Shown here: piece after piece, positions 1 to 5,393 of the stretch
Layout: every line of letters begins with the position of its first letter
Position numbering within the stretch: position 1 is the first letter of the stretch
Assembly (NCBI GenBank): GCA_934339215.1
Contig: CAKRHU010000133.1
Coordinates: 1 to 5,393 of the forward strand
Reading direction: 5' to 3'
From: an uncultured Lacticaseibacillus sp.
GTDB taxonomy: Bacteria; Bacillota; Bacilli; Lactobacillales; Lactobacillaceae
Length of the DNA stretch: 5,393 bases
Program-made: the position numbers and the translations under genes
Notes under the pieces: generated by a model
What the model was told of the DNA's origin: nothing
Databases searched by the model: none
Seen by the model: only the letters and a program-made list of their open reading frames with translations

Positions 1-863
1 GTGGTGGTATTTTGAATCAATTCATGCGCACGCAGCAAACGTTCTTCTGTCAACGCCACTGAAAATGGTTTGCCGACCACTTTGGTGAATAAATTACTGA
101 GGTAGTTTTTGTTATAGGCAAATTCTGCGGCCAAGTCACTCAGCGTCAATTTTTGATAATGGCTGCGGATCTCATCCAACATTTTCATGGCCAGCAGTTC
201 ACTAGGGCTCAATTGTTGCGCAGTTGTGGGGTAATGGCGGACTAACAATGCGATGAGAATGGTCAATTGTGCTTGAATGATGGTATCGGCAAAAGTTTGA
301 TGTTGATAATATTCACAAATCAAGGCGTCTAAGGTGTTTTGAATTTCTGGTTGGGCAGTTTGTTGCGCTTGAAACAGCAGGTGCCGATTTTGAGGCGCGG
401 TATGACTAAGTAAAAAATCATAGAAGACACTTTTTTGTGCTTGGAGTTGATTCAACAAATTCAGTGACAAATTGCGATCGCGAAATAAAACGTTGATCAT
501 GAGATCATCTTGGCCTAACGCTTTGATCGTGTGCTGACTGCCAATATCGAGTAACAACACGTCGCCTTGGGCCAAATGCAAGGGTTGTTCATCGACGATC
601 TCATCGGCTTCCCCGCGTAACATATAATTGATTTCAAAAAATTGATGCGTATGTAGTGGGTAATCGGCGAAGCGATTATGTTTGCGAATGCTGACGCTAC
701 AATTATTGAAGAAATAATTGTTTAACACCGGCATTTGCGTTTCAGAGGTGGCTTGGGTATCAATAGCAGCTGGCGGAATATCATCGGCGACCATATGATT
801 TTGTTGTTGTTGGCGTTCTACCGGGTTCAACGCTTGTAAAGATTTAAGGACGGTGATGTCCAT
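1..863 (-). CDS. AraC-family transcriptional regulator, C-terminus cut by window edge
   Basis: Reading the minus strand from ATG at 863 gives an open frame of 287 codons that runs off the left edge without a stop. The start is supported by GGAGGT (869-874) five bases upstream. Residues about 50-115 look like a cupin-type sensor domain, with HTHQFFEI (His71, His73, Glu77), a glycine turn near residue 84 and LAQGDVLLLD near 97-106, the usual pattern of AraC-family effector domains. Residues about 225-287 form the start of an AraC DNA-binding domain: the first helix-turn-helix is around 239-259 (LTLSDLAAEF, then NKNYLSNLF), followed by the linking helix. The second helix-turn-helix, roughly 40-50 residues, lies outside the window. 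The N-terminal 45 residues are Gln-rich and resemble nothing I recognise. The gene is divergent from deoC and shares its control region, so it may regulate the deo genes and itself. This is inference, and its ligand is unknown. Family assignment is secure. Confidence 0.92.
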   Translation of the reverse strand, partial: MDITVLKSLQALNPVERQQQQNHMVADDIPPAAIDTQATSETQMPVLNNYFFNNCSVSIRKHNRFADYPLHTHQFFEINYMLRGEADEIVDEQPLHLAQGDVLLLDIGSQHTIKALGQDDLMINVLFRDRNLSLNLLNQLQAQKSVFYDFLLSHTAPQNRHLLFQAQQTAQPEIQNTLDALICEYYQHQTFADTIIQAQLTILIALLVRHYPTTAQQLSPSELLAMKMLDEIRSHYQKLTLSDLAAEFAYNKNYLSNLFTKVVGKPFSVALTEERLLRAHELIQNTT

Positions 864-893
864 GAGCGACCTCCGATCAGTTTGAATAGCACC

Positions 894-902
894 AATATAA
901 CA
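894..902 (-). promoter_or_regulatory. Candidate extended -10 promoter of the AraC-family gene
   Basis: On the minus strand the sequence reads TGTTATATT. This is a TGn extended -10 motif with a hexamer (TATATT) matching five of six consensus bases. No good -35 is present at the right distance, which is common for extended -10 promoters. Transcription would start near 887, giving a leader of about 24 bases that contains the GGAGGT ribosome binding site. The call rests on motif match and position only. Confidence 0.5.
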
Positions 903-921
903 TTGCCCAGACATTGCTGGC
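900..921. repeat. Direct repeat with 11-bp period in the divergent control region
   Basis: ACATTGC occurs at 900-906 and again at 911-917, so the two copies sit about one helical turn apart. The same stretch holds a short inverted pair, CCAG at 907-910 and CTGG at 917-920. It overlaps the extended -10 and spacer of the regulator's own promoter, so bound protein here could give autoregulation. AraC-family proteins commonly bind direct repeats, but their usual half-site spacing is nearer 21 bp, so the assignment as operator is tentative. Confidence 0.35.
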
Positions 922-924
922 GAT

Positions 925-937
925 CTTTTTCAAAAAG
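925..937. promoter_or_regulatory. Perfect 13-bp palindrome over the deoC -35 region (possible operator)
   Basis: CTTTTT at 925-930 and AAAAAG at 932-937 form a perfect inverted repeat around a single central C. It covers the proposed -35 hexamer of the deoC promoter and lies midway between the two divergent promoters. The position suits a repressor or activator site for the deo operon. It is A/T-rich, so chance occurrence is possible. Confidence 0.4.
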
Positions 938-957
938 CGTGAATTTCATGGTATGCT
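929..957 (+). promoter_or_regulatory. Candidate deoC operon promoter
   Basis: A -35-like TTCAAA (929-934) is followed after 17 bases by TATGCT (952-957), each matching four of six consensus bases. TGG at 949-951 makes this an extended -10. Transcription would begin near 964, leaving a leader of about 24 bases with AAAGGGAG (973-980) as the ribosome binding site. The leader is too short for a riboswitch or attenuator. I found no convincing catabolite-responsive (cre) element between the divergent genes. Confidence 0.5.
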
Positions 958-987
958 TAAGACAAATCAGCCAAAGGGAGCGATTAC

Positions 988-1656
988 ATGTTGAGCCTTG
1001 CCAAGTATATTGACCACACGTTGTTAGCCCCAGATGCCACGCAAGCGCAAATCGATACCGTGATCTCACAAGCCAAGCAGTACCATTTTGCCAGTGTGTG
1101 TCTCAATCCTTATTGGGTCCCGCGTGCCCATGCCGCGTTGATCAATACGGATGTGAAAGTGTGCACCGTGATCGGCTTTCCGCTTGGTGCCAATACCACG
1201 CTGGTGAAAGTCGCCGAAGCTAACCATGCCTTAGATGAAGGCGCGCAAGAAATCGATATGGTGATGAACATCGGGGAGTTGAAATTCGGCCATGACGATC
1301 ACGTCAAAGCGGACATTCAAGCGGTGGCAGCGGCAACCCATGCCAAAGGCGGCTTGTTGAAAGTCATCATTGAAGCGGCCTTATTAACCGACCCGCAAAT
1401 CGTGCGCGCGTGTGAATTGGCTGAACAAGCCGATGCTGATTTTGTCAAAACGTCGACAGGTTTTGCCAAAGGTGGCGCCACAGTGCATGATGTCGTCGTG
1501 ATGAAACAAGCAGTCGGTACCCGTTTAGGCGTCAAAGCCGCAGGAGGTATCCACACCTATGCGCAAGCCAAAGCATTGATCGAAGCTGGCGCGACGCGTA
1601 TCGGGGCCAGTGCCGGTGTTGAGATTCTTAAGGAGGCAGAACATGAGCAAATTTAA
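988..1656 (+). CDS. deoC: Deoxyribose-phosphate aldolase DeoC
   Basis: This 222-residue protein is a class I aldolase that splits 2-deoxy-D-ribose-5-phosphate into acetaldehyde and glyceraldehyde-3-phosphate, the last step of deoxynucleoside breakdown in the cytoplasm. Length is normal for the short bacterial DeoC group. Visible family landmarks are YIDHTLL (7-13), [10 protein letters not shown] (58-67), EIDMVMNIG (88-96), FVKTSTGF (152-159) and GVKAAGGI (181-188). By comparison with the family, Asp90 is the catalytic acid/base, Lys154 forms the Schiff base and Lys183 is the second active-site lysine, so the enzyme looks intact. ATG at 988 is preceded by AAAGGGAG with 7 bases of spacing. It is the first gene of a deoC-deoB-deoD operon. 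Its last 14 bases overlap the start of deoB, and the ribosome binding site of deoB lies inside it, which suggests coupled translation. Confidence 0.97.
   Translation: MLSLAKYIDHTLLAPDATQAQIDTVISQAKQYHFASVCLNPYWVPRAHAALINTDVKVCTVIGFPLGANTTLVKVAEANHALDEGAQEIDMVMNIGELKFGHDDHVKADIQAVAAATHAKGGLLKVIIEAALLTDPQIVRACELAEQADADFVKTSTGFAKGGATVHDVVVMKQAVGTRLGVKAAGGIHTYAQAKALIEAGATRIGASAGVEILKEAEHEQI
1631..1636 (+). promoter_or_regulatory. Ribosome binding site that fixes the deoB start
   Basis: AGGAGG lies inside the 3' end of deoC, six bases before ATG at 1643. The same frame is open upstream to an ATG at 1610, but that start lacks a good ribosome binding site and would add 11 residues before the conserved N-terminus. 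The internal site therefore decides the start at 1643. Confidence 0.85.
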
Positions 1657-2833
1657 CCGTGTGATCGCAATTGTGACAGATTCTATCGGGATCGGGGAAG
1701 CCCCTGATGCCGCTAAATTCCACGATATTGGGGCCGACACCTTAGGTCATATCGGCGATCATTTTGATGGGGACTTGTGTTTGCCGAACTGGCAACGTTT
1801 AGGCCTCGGCAATATTGAACGTCTGCGCCCGATTCTAGGCGTCGGCCCGGTGCCGAACCCGAAAGGCTACTATGGCAAAATGTATGAGATCTCAGCCGGC
1901 AAAGACTCGATGGATGGCCATTGGGAAATGATGGGCTTGCCAGTGACGCAACCATTAGGCTTTTTCCCAGCAGGGTTCCCAGATGCCTTGATCCAAAAAA
2001 TCGAAGCCTTCGCCAAGCGCAAAGTGATCGTCAACCTGCCTTATTCTGGGACCGATGTGATCAAAGAGTACGGTGAACACCAACTGAAAACCGGTGACCT
2101 GATCGTGTACACTTCAGGCGATTCTGTGCTCCAAATCGCGGCCAACACCGCAGTGATCCCGTTGGACGAGTTGTATCGTATCTGTGAATATGCACGCAGT
2201 ATCACCATTGATGAGTATCACATCGGTCGCGTGATCGCGCGACCTTATGTCGGCGACGCTGCAGATACGTTCACCCGGACTTCTGATCGTCATGATTACA
2301 CCTTGAAGCCTACTGCGCCGACTGATTTGGATCGGCTGCAACAAGCTGGCGTACCAACGTATGGTATCGGCAAAATCAATGATATTTTCTCTGGAATCGG
2401 TTTAGATGATGGGGTGCACACTGTGTCTAACGATGACGGCATGGTGCAAACCATCAACGCAGTGAAATCTGATCGCACTGGTTTTATTTTCACCAACTTA
2501 GTCGATTTTGATGCCATGTATGGCCATCGCCGCAATGCCCAAGGGGATGGCGAAGCGCTGATGGCTTTTGATCAGCGCTTAGGCGAGTTGCTCAAGGTGA
2601 TGAAAGCTGACGACTTGTTGTTGATCACGTCTGACCACGGTAATGACCCGAGTTTCCGCGGCACTGACCACACCCGCGAGTATGTGCCATTGATTGCTTA
2701 CAGCCCAAGCTTCAACGGGTCAGGTGATCTCGGCGTACGCAGCCCATTTTCTGATCTTGGCGCCACGATCTTGGATAGTTTTGACGTAACGTCAGGTGAA
2801 TTCGGTCGTTCCTTCTTGTCACAATTACAATAG
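1643..2833 (+). CDS. deoB: Phosphopentomutase DeoB
   Basis: This 396-residue cytoplasmic enzyme interconverts (deoxy)ribose-1-phosphate and (deoxy)ribose-5-phosphate, linking nucleoside phosphorolysis (DeoD) to the aldolase (DeoC). It belongs to the alkaline phosphatase superfamily and needs two metal ions, usually manganese. The expected ligands are all visible: Asp13 in [10 protein letters not shown], Asp290 and His295 in VDFDAMYGH, Asp331 and His332 in TSDHGND, and His343 in TDHTREY. The region around 86-98 reads [13 protein letters not shown]. The phosphorylated residue, Thr in Bacillus cereus and E. coli enzymes (KDT), is Ser89 here, which should still accept phosphate. The cap domain lies between about residues 100 and 220. 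Length matches the family. The gene starts inside deoC (14-base overlap, frame shifted by +1) and ends 11 bases before deoD, so the three are almost certainly co-transcribed. Confidence 0.97.
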   Translation: MSKFNRVIAIVTDSIGIGEAPDAAKFHDIGADTLGHIGDHFDGDLCLPNWQRLGLGNIERLRPILGVGPVPNPKGYYGKMYEISAGKDSMDGHWEMMGLPVTQPLGFFPAGFPDALIQKIEAFAKRKVIVNLPYSGTDVIKEYGEHQLKTGDLIVYTSGDSVLQIAANTAVIPLDELYRICEYARSITIDEYHIGRVIARPYVGDAADTFTRTSDRHDYTLKPTAPTDLDRLQQAGVPTYGIGKINDIFSGIGLDDGVHTVSNDDGMVQTINAVKSDRTGFIFTNLVDFDAMYGHRRNAQGDGEALMAFDQRLGELLKVMKADDLLLITSDHGNDPSFRGTDHTREYVPLIAYSPSFNGSGDLGVRSPFSDLGATILDSFDVTSGEFGRSFLSQLQ

Positions 2834-2844
2834 GAGGCAAACTT

Positions 2845-3552
2845 ATGAGTACCCATATCGATGCTGAAAAATCGGCGATCGCGCCGATCGTGTTGTTACC
2901 CGGGGATCCTTTGCGCGCCAAGTACATTGCCGAAACTTATTTAACCGATACGGTATGTTACAACACAGTGCGCAACGCATTTGGCTACACCGGATATTTT
3001 GAAGGGGTGCGTGTGTCGGTACAAGCTACCGGTATGGGGATCCCGTCGATGAGTATTTATGCCACGGAACTGATGGTGGATTATGATGTGCAAGTCTTGA
3101 TTCGCGTTGGGACTGCTGGCGGGTTGAGCCCAAACGTCAAGGTGCGCGATGTGATCTTGGCCCAAGGCTCGACGACGGATTCTTCGATCATTCTCAATAC
3201 TTTTGGCGCGGGGATGTATTTTGCCCCATTGGCTGATTTCAACTTACTCGATGCTGCTTATCATCAGGCCCAAGCGCAAGGCTTATCCGTGCAAGTCGGG
3301 AATGTGCTCGGTGAAGATCGCTTCTATAATGATGAAATGGATCGCCACAAGCTGATCAAGTACGGGGTATTGGCCACAGAAATGGAAACCCCAGCGCTAT
3401 ATCTGTTAGCGAGAAAGTATCAGCGGCAGGCCTTAGCGATTTTGACGGTATCGAATCATTTGGTCACCGGTGAGGAAACCACCGCGATCGAACGCCAAAC
3501 CAGTTTTGATGACATGATTACGCTTGCATTTGCAGTTGTAAAGGGATTGTAA
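2845..3552 (+). CDS. deoD: Purine nucleoside phosphorylase, DeoD (hexameric) type, with Asn at position 204
   Basis: This 235-residue protein is a family 1 nucleoside phosphorylase that cleaves purine (deoxy)nucleosides with phosphate to free base and (deoxy)ribose-1-phosphate. ATG at 2845 follows AGGAGG (2832-2837), which overlaps the deoB stop codon. Residues line up with the E. coli enzyme numbering: His4 (contributed to the neighbouring subunit), Gly20 and Arg24 in [12 protein letters not shown], Arg43, Arg87 in IRVGTAGG, the ribose-binding pair Glu179/Glu181 in TEMETPALY, and Arg217 in ERQTSFDDM. The odd point is [10 protein letters not shown] at 202-211. The family normally has VSDH, where Asp204 protonates N7 of the purine, but here the codon is AAT (Asn204). 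The rest of the protein is well conserved and of normal length, so it is not obviously a pseudogene. Substrate preference may be changed. It is the last gene of the operon, seven bases before a terminator. Confidence 0.95.
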   Translation: MSTHIDAEKSAIAPIVLLPGDPLRAKYIAETYLTDTVCYNTVRNAFGYTGYFEGVRVSVQATGMGIPSMSIYATELMVDYDVQVLIRVGTAGGLSPNVKVRDVILAQGSTTDSSIILNTFGAGMYFAPLADFNLLDAAYHQAQAQGLSVQVGNVLGEDRFYNDEMDRHKLIKYGVLATEMETPALYLLARKYQRQALAILTVSNHLVTGEETTAIERQTSFDDMITLAFAVVKGL

Positions 3553-3558
3553 TATTAC

Positions 3559-3596
3559 GCCGACAGTCGTGGTCAGCCCCGACTTGTCGGCTTTTT
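3559..3596 (+). terminator. Intrinsic terminator of the deoCBD operon
   Basis: GCCGACA (3559-3565) pairs with TGTCGGC (3585-3591). Beyond one bulged T (3584), GTCG (3566-3569) pairs with CGAC (3580-3583), giving an 11-bp GC-rich stem with a 10-base loop. TTTTT follows directly (3592-3596). It begins seven bases after the deoD stop and separates the operon from the next gene. Confidence 0.93.
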
Positions 3597-3652
3597 GTAT
3601 GCCTACTTAACGATTAGCGAACGTGCATTCGGGTGTGCAAAGGCCGTGATGG

Positions 3653-3666
3653 TGCTATTCTATAAC
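3653..3666 (+). promoter_or_regulatory. Possible promoter of the NlpC/P60 gene
   Basis: The stretch 3653-3666 offers two overlapping -10 candidates: TGCTATTCT (extended -10, hexamer 3656-3661) and TATAAC (3661-3666, five of six bases). Neither has a convincing -35 at the right distance. A promoter is required somewhere in 3597-3715 because the gene lies after a strong terminator, and these are the best matches I see. The resulting leader would be about 55-65 bases. Confidence 0.35.
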
Positions 3667-3678
3667 TATCTATTTAAG

Positions 3679-3712
3679 AAAATTTAAGCTATTAAAAATG
3701 TCCTTAAGTTTT
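3679..3712 (+). other. Stem-loop in the leader of the NlpC/P60 gene
   Basis: AAAATTTAAG (3679-3688) can pair with CTTAAGTTTT (3703-3712) over ten positions, with a single T-G wobble at 3683/3708, around a 14-base loop. The stem ends four bases before the ribosome binding site GGAGGA (3717-3722). It is A/T-rich and so weak as RNA. It could be an mRNA 5' stabilising hairpin, a translation-modulating structure or a DNA operator. There is no following T-run in a terminator position. TTTAAG/CTTAAG motifs start at 3673, 3683 and 3703, all spaced by multiples of 10 bases. Confidence 0.4.
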
Positions 3713-3728
3713 GATTGGAGGAATCTAG

Positions 3729-5351
3729 ATGACAGAGTCAAAAAAGGCCTTTGCGATCGCTGCAGGTTTAGCTGGGGTTGCCGGTGCTGCCACATTAGCC
3801 GCTGCGCCCAATACTGTTAGTGCATCGACTGGTACCGTCACCTATGCAGAAGGTGCCACAACAGTTTGGCAAACGCCAGCATTTAAAACGGTGCAACGTT
3901 ATGTAGTCAAAGACCAGTCCATTGCGATTGTCGGTCAAAAAACCGTCAATGGCACGATTTGGTATCAAATCGGGACCAACGAGTGGATCCCTGAAATCTA
4001 TCTCCAAGTCGGTGGCGCAACGCCTGCAGCAACGAGCACGGCAAATGTGAAAACTGCGGCAACCACCACTGCAACTGGGACTTTCCAAGTTGAAGCCACT
4101 TATACAGAAGGCGCTGTAACCATTTGGAACAGCACCAACTATTCTGATGCTTCAGGCAAGTATTTAACCAGCGATGCGACCGCAACGGTTGTTTCAACGG
4201 TGCAAGCAAACGGTGAAACTTGGTACAAGCTGGCTAACGGCGGCTATGTACCTGCTCGTTTTGCCGCTAAGCCTGGTACGACGCAAACTAAGGCTGTTGC
4301 GCAACCAGCCCAAGCCGCAACCACTGCGACTAAAGCGGCAACCACCACAGCAACGCCTGTTGCAACCGCGACGCCAGCAGCGGATACCACTAATTCAACG
4401 ACTGGTACCACTGCTGAAGATACAGCATCTACTGCTACGAATGCAGCCGCTGCGACGAAGACGACCAGTGCTGCGCCTGCAACGAGCACGACGACTACTG
4501 CGCAAGCAACTAAAGCGCCAGCAGCTTCCACGCAAACTACCGCAACACCTGCCACTAGTGCAACCACTGCCACGACCACACAATCATTGAAAGTGACTTA
4601 CACTGATTCCGTTGTCACGGAATGGAAGTCTGCTAGCTACTCACAAGCTGCTGGCAAGTACTTGGCACCAAATACTACCGTCACTGCAGTTGGCACGACC
4701 ACTGCTAATGGTGAAACTTGGTATCAATTGAGTGATGGTAACTTTGTCTCTGCTCGTTTCTTCGGCGCGCAAGGCACTGCTAACAGCAACCAAGCTGCTT
4801 CTACCACCACTGCGACACCAAAAGCTTCCACGACTACTGCGCCTAAAGCCACAACGACCACCACGTCAACGCCGGCACAAACAACAACCGCTGCTTCAAC
4901 CACGACGACTTCAACGCAACAGACCACTACGCCTGCTGTGAAGAACACGGTTCGTCAAACTAGCGCAGCAAGTGCTAACGGTTCCCGTGCTGCTCGTATC
5001 GCTGCGGTGATCAATGTGGCTAAAGCCCAACTCGGCAAGCCATATGTTTGGGGCGGCAAAGGTCCTAACAGCTTCGACTGCTCTGGCTTGACCCAATATG
5101 CTTACGCTCATGGCGCCAACAAAGCAATCGGCGGTTACACCGGTGCGCAAGAATATTCTGGGACTGTGGTTTCCATCTCTAACTTACAAGTTGGGGACTT
5201 GGTATTCTGGGGTTCTCGCGGTGCCACTTATCACGTGGCGATTTACCTTGGCGGTGGCCAATACATTGCCGCACCACAACCTGGCGAAAACGTCAAAATT
5301 TCTTCGATTTCCAGTTACTTCATGCCTTCCTTCGGGGTTCGCGTTCTGTAA
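3729..5351 (+). CDS. Secreted NlpC/P60 peptidoglycan endopeptidase with three SH3b/SLAP-like repeats
   Basis: This 540-residue exported protein probably cuts peptidoglycan stem peptides, a role in cell separation or wall turnover. ATG at 3729 follows GGAGGA with 6-base spacing. Residues 1-32 form a signal peptide: Lys5-Lys6, an Ala/Gly/Leu hydrophobic core, and a likely cut after Val-Ser-Ala32. Three related modules follow at about 36-94, 119-179 and 287-346. Each begins with a V/T-rich strand ending in Trp and ends with a GxxWYxl...g.(Y/W/F)(V/I)(P/S)a motif, resembling SH3b or S-layer-type wall-binding units. They are joined by Thr/Ala-rich linkers (95-118, 180-286, 347-417). The NlpC/P60 domain covers about 420-540, with nucleophile Cys451 in FDCSGL and His502 in YHVAIYLG. 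The usual third polar residue (His in IHAP) is Ala514 in YIAAPQPG. There is no sortase motif or transmembrane anchor, so attachment would be non-covalent. It is similar in design to lactobacillus p75-type hydrolases. Exact bond specificity cannot be told. Confidence 0.93.
   Translation: MTESKKAFAIAAGLAGVAGAATLAAAPNTVSASTGTVTYAEGATTVWQTPAFKTVQRYVVKDQSIAIVGQKTVNGTIWYQIGTNEWIPEIYLQVGGATPAATSTANVKTAATTTATGTFQVEATYTEGAVTIWNSTNYSDASGKYLTSDATATVVSTVQANGETWYKLANGGYVPARFAAKPGTTQTKAVAQPAQAATTATKAATTTATPVATATPAADTTNSTTGTTAEDTASTATNAAAATKTTSAAPATSTTTTAQATKAPAASTQTTATPATSATTATTTQSLKVTYTDSVVTEWKSASYSQAAGKYLAPNTTVTAVGTTTANGETWYQLSDGNFVSARFFGAQGTANSNQAASTTTATPKASTTTAPKATTTTTSTPAQTTTAASTTTTSTQQTTTPAVKNTVRQTSAASANGSRAARIAAVINVAKAQLGKPYVWGGKGPNSFDCSGLTQYAYAHGANKAIGGYTGAQEYSGTVVSISNLQVGDLVFWGSRGATYHVAIYLGGGQYIAAPQPGENVKISSISSYFMPSFGVRVL
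4083..4265 (+). repeat. Second wall-binding-like module within the NlpC/P60 gene
   Basis: This stretch encodes residues 119-179. It shares with the third module (4587-4766) the order Y-T-(E/D)-x-x-V-T-x-W, then SGKYL or AGKYL, then ANGETWY, then a final (Y/F)V(P/S)ARF. The bases GGTGAAACTTGGTA are identical in both copies, pointing to an internal duplication. The first module (residues 36-94) is more diverged, with NGTIWYQIG and EWIPEIYL. Confidence 0.75.
4266..4586 (+). repeat. Low-complexity Thr/Ala linker in the NlpC/P60 gene
   Basis: Residues 180-286 are almost entirely Thr, Ala, Ser, Pro and Gln in short irregular runs such as ATTATKAATTTATP. Threonine is coded by a mix of ACT, ACC, ACA and ACG, so the low complexity is at protein level more than a recent triplet expansion. 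Such linkers act as flexible spacers across the wall and can carry O-linked sugars in lactobacillus hydrolases; glycosylation here is inference. Several long open frames on other frames in this stretch are by-products of its composition. Confidence 0.8.
4587..4766 (+). repeat. Third wall-binding-like module within the NlpC/P60 gene
   Basis: This stretch encodes residues 287-346 and is the closest relative of the module at 4083-4265, sharing AGKYL/SGKYL, ANGETWY and the terminal ARF. It is followed by a further Thr-rich linker (residues 347-417) leading into the catalytic domain. Confidence 0.75.
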
Positions 5352-5359
5352 TCGAAATC

Positions 5360-5393
5360 AAAAAGAGTCGAACATCGCGTTCGGCTCTTTTTT
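5360..5393. terminator. Intrinsic terminator after the NlpC/P60 gene, possibly bidirectional
   Basis: AAAAAGAGTCGAAC (5360-5373) pairs fully with GTTCGGCTCTTTTT (5379-5392), with one T-G wobble, around the 5-base loop ATCGC. The stem is followed by, and includes, a T-run on the plus strand and a matching A-run on its left side. It could therefore also stop transcription coming from the right. It starts eight bases after the stop codon. Confidence 0.92.

Noticed and set aside
864..987. A catabolite-responsive element (cre) upstream of deoC
   Set aside because: Neither strand matches the cre consensus around a central CG well enough. The best candidates fail at several fixed positions.
827..1069. 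An 80-codon minus-strand open frame across the divergent control region
   Set aside because: It overlaps the starts of two well-supported genes, covers both promoters and has no recognisable domain.
1610..1642. An upstream in-frame ATG that would extend DeoB by 11 residues
   Set aside because: It lacks a good ribosome binding site and lies deep in deoC. The ATG at 1643 has AGGAGG at ideal spacing and gives the family-like N-terminus with Asp13 in place.
3597..3728. A WalR-type paired TGTWAH box upstream of the hydrolase gene
   Set aside because: No two hexamers with the 5-base spacing occur. The only TGTAAT is at the deoD stop codon and has no partner.
4244..4579. A 111-codon open frame on the minus strand, very rich in Val and Ala
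   Set aside because: It is the antisense image of the Thr/Ala linker (ACN/GCN codons read back as NGT/NGC). It has no ribosome binding site and no family features.
4174..4590. A 138-codon plus-strand open frame rich in Arg, Leu and Gln
   Set aside because: It is an out-of-frame reading of the low-complexity linker inside the hydrolase gene, with unnatural composition for a folded protein.
1..5393. CRISPR arrays, tRNA or rRNA genes, insertion sequences, or phage-defence genes
   Set aside because: No regularly spaced repeats, cloverleaf patterns, transposase motifs or terminal inverted repeats were seen. The coding content is fully explained by five genes.

Overview
This window comes from a low-to-mid GC Gram-positive bacterium, most probably a member of the Lactobacillaceae. 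The signs are strong AGGAGG-type ribosome binding sites, a tight deoC-deoB-deoD operon, and a secreted cell-wall hydrolase with Thr/Ala-rich linkers typical of lactobacilli. I cannot name the species from sequence alone.

Layout: (1) Positions 1-863, minus strand, hold an AraC-family regulator whose C-terminal end is cut off by the window edge. (2) Positions 864-987 form a compact divergent control region with two facing extended -10 promoters, a perfect 13-bp palindrome and an 11-bp-period direct repeat. (3) Positions 988-3552, plus strand, hold a deoxynucleoside catabolic operon: deoC (deoxyribose-phosphate aldolase), deoB (phosphopentomutase) and deoD (hexameric-type purine nucleoside phosphorylase). 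It closes with a clear intrinsic terminator at 3559-3596. (4) Positions 3597-3728 are a non-coding leader with a possible promoter and a 10-bp stem-loop just before the ribosome binding site. (5) Positions 3729-5351 encode a secreted NlpC/P60 peptidoglycan hydrolase with three SH3b/SLAP-like repeats joined by low-complexity Thr/Ala linkers. A strong terminator at 5360-5393 ends the window.

How the genes work together: DeoD phosphorolyses purine (deoxy)nucleosides to base plus (deoxy)ribose-1-phosphate, DeoB isomerises this to the 5-phosphate, and DeoC splits deoxyribose-5-phosphate into acetaldehyde and glyceraldehyde-3-phosphate. The divergent AraC-type protein is a natural candidate regulator of the operon, but that is inferred from position only. 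The NlpC/P60 gene is a separate unit, isolated by terminators on both sides.

The region is mostly ordinary core metabolism and I see no clearly new multi-gene system. The points most worth a second look are an Asn at the position of the catalytic Asp204 in DeoD, the AraC-type regulator and its candidate operators at a deo operon, and the stem-loop in the leader of the hydrolase gene.
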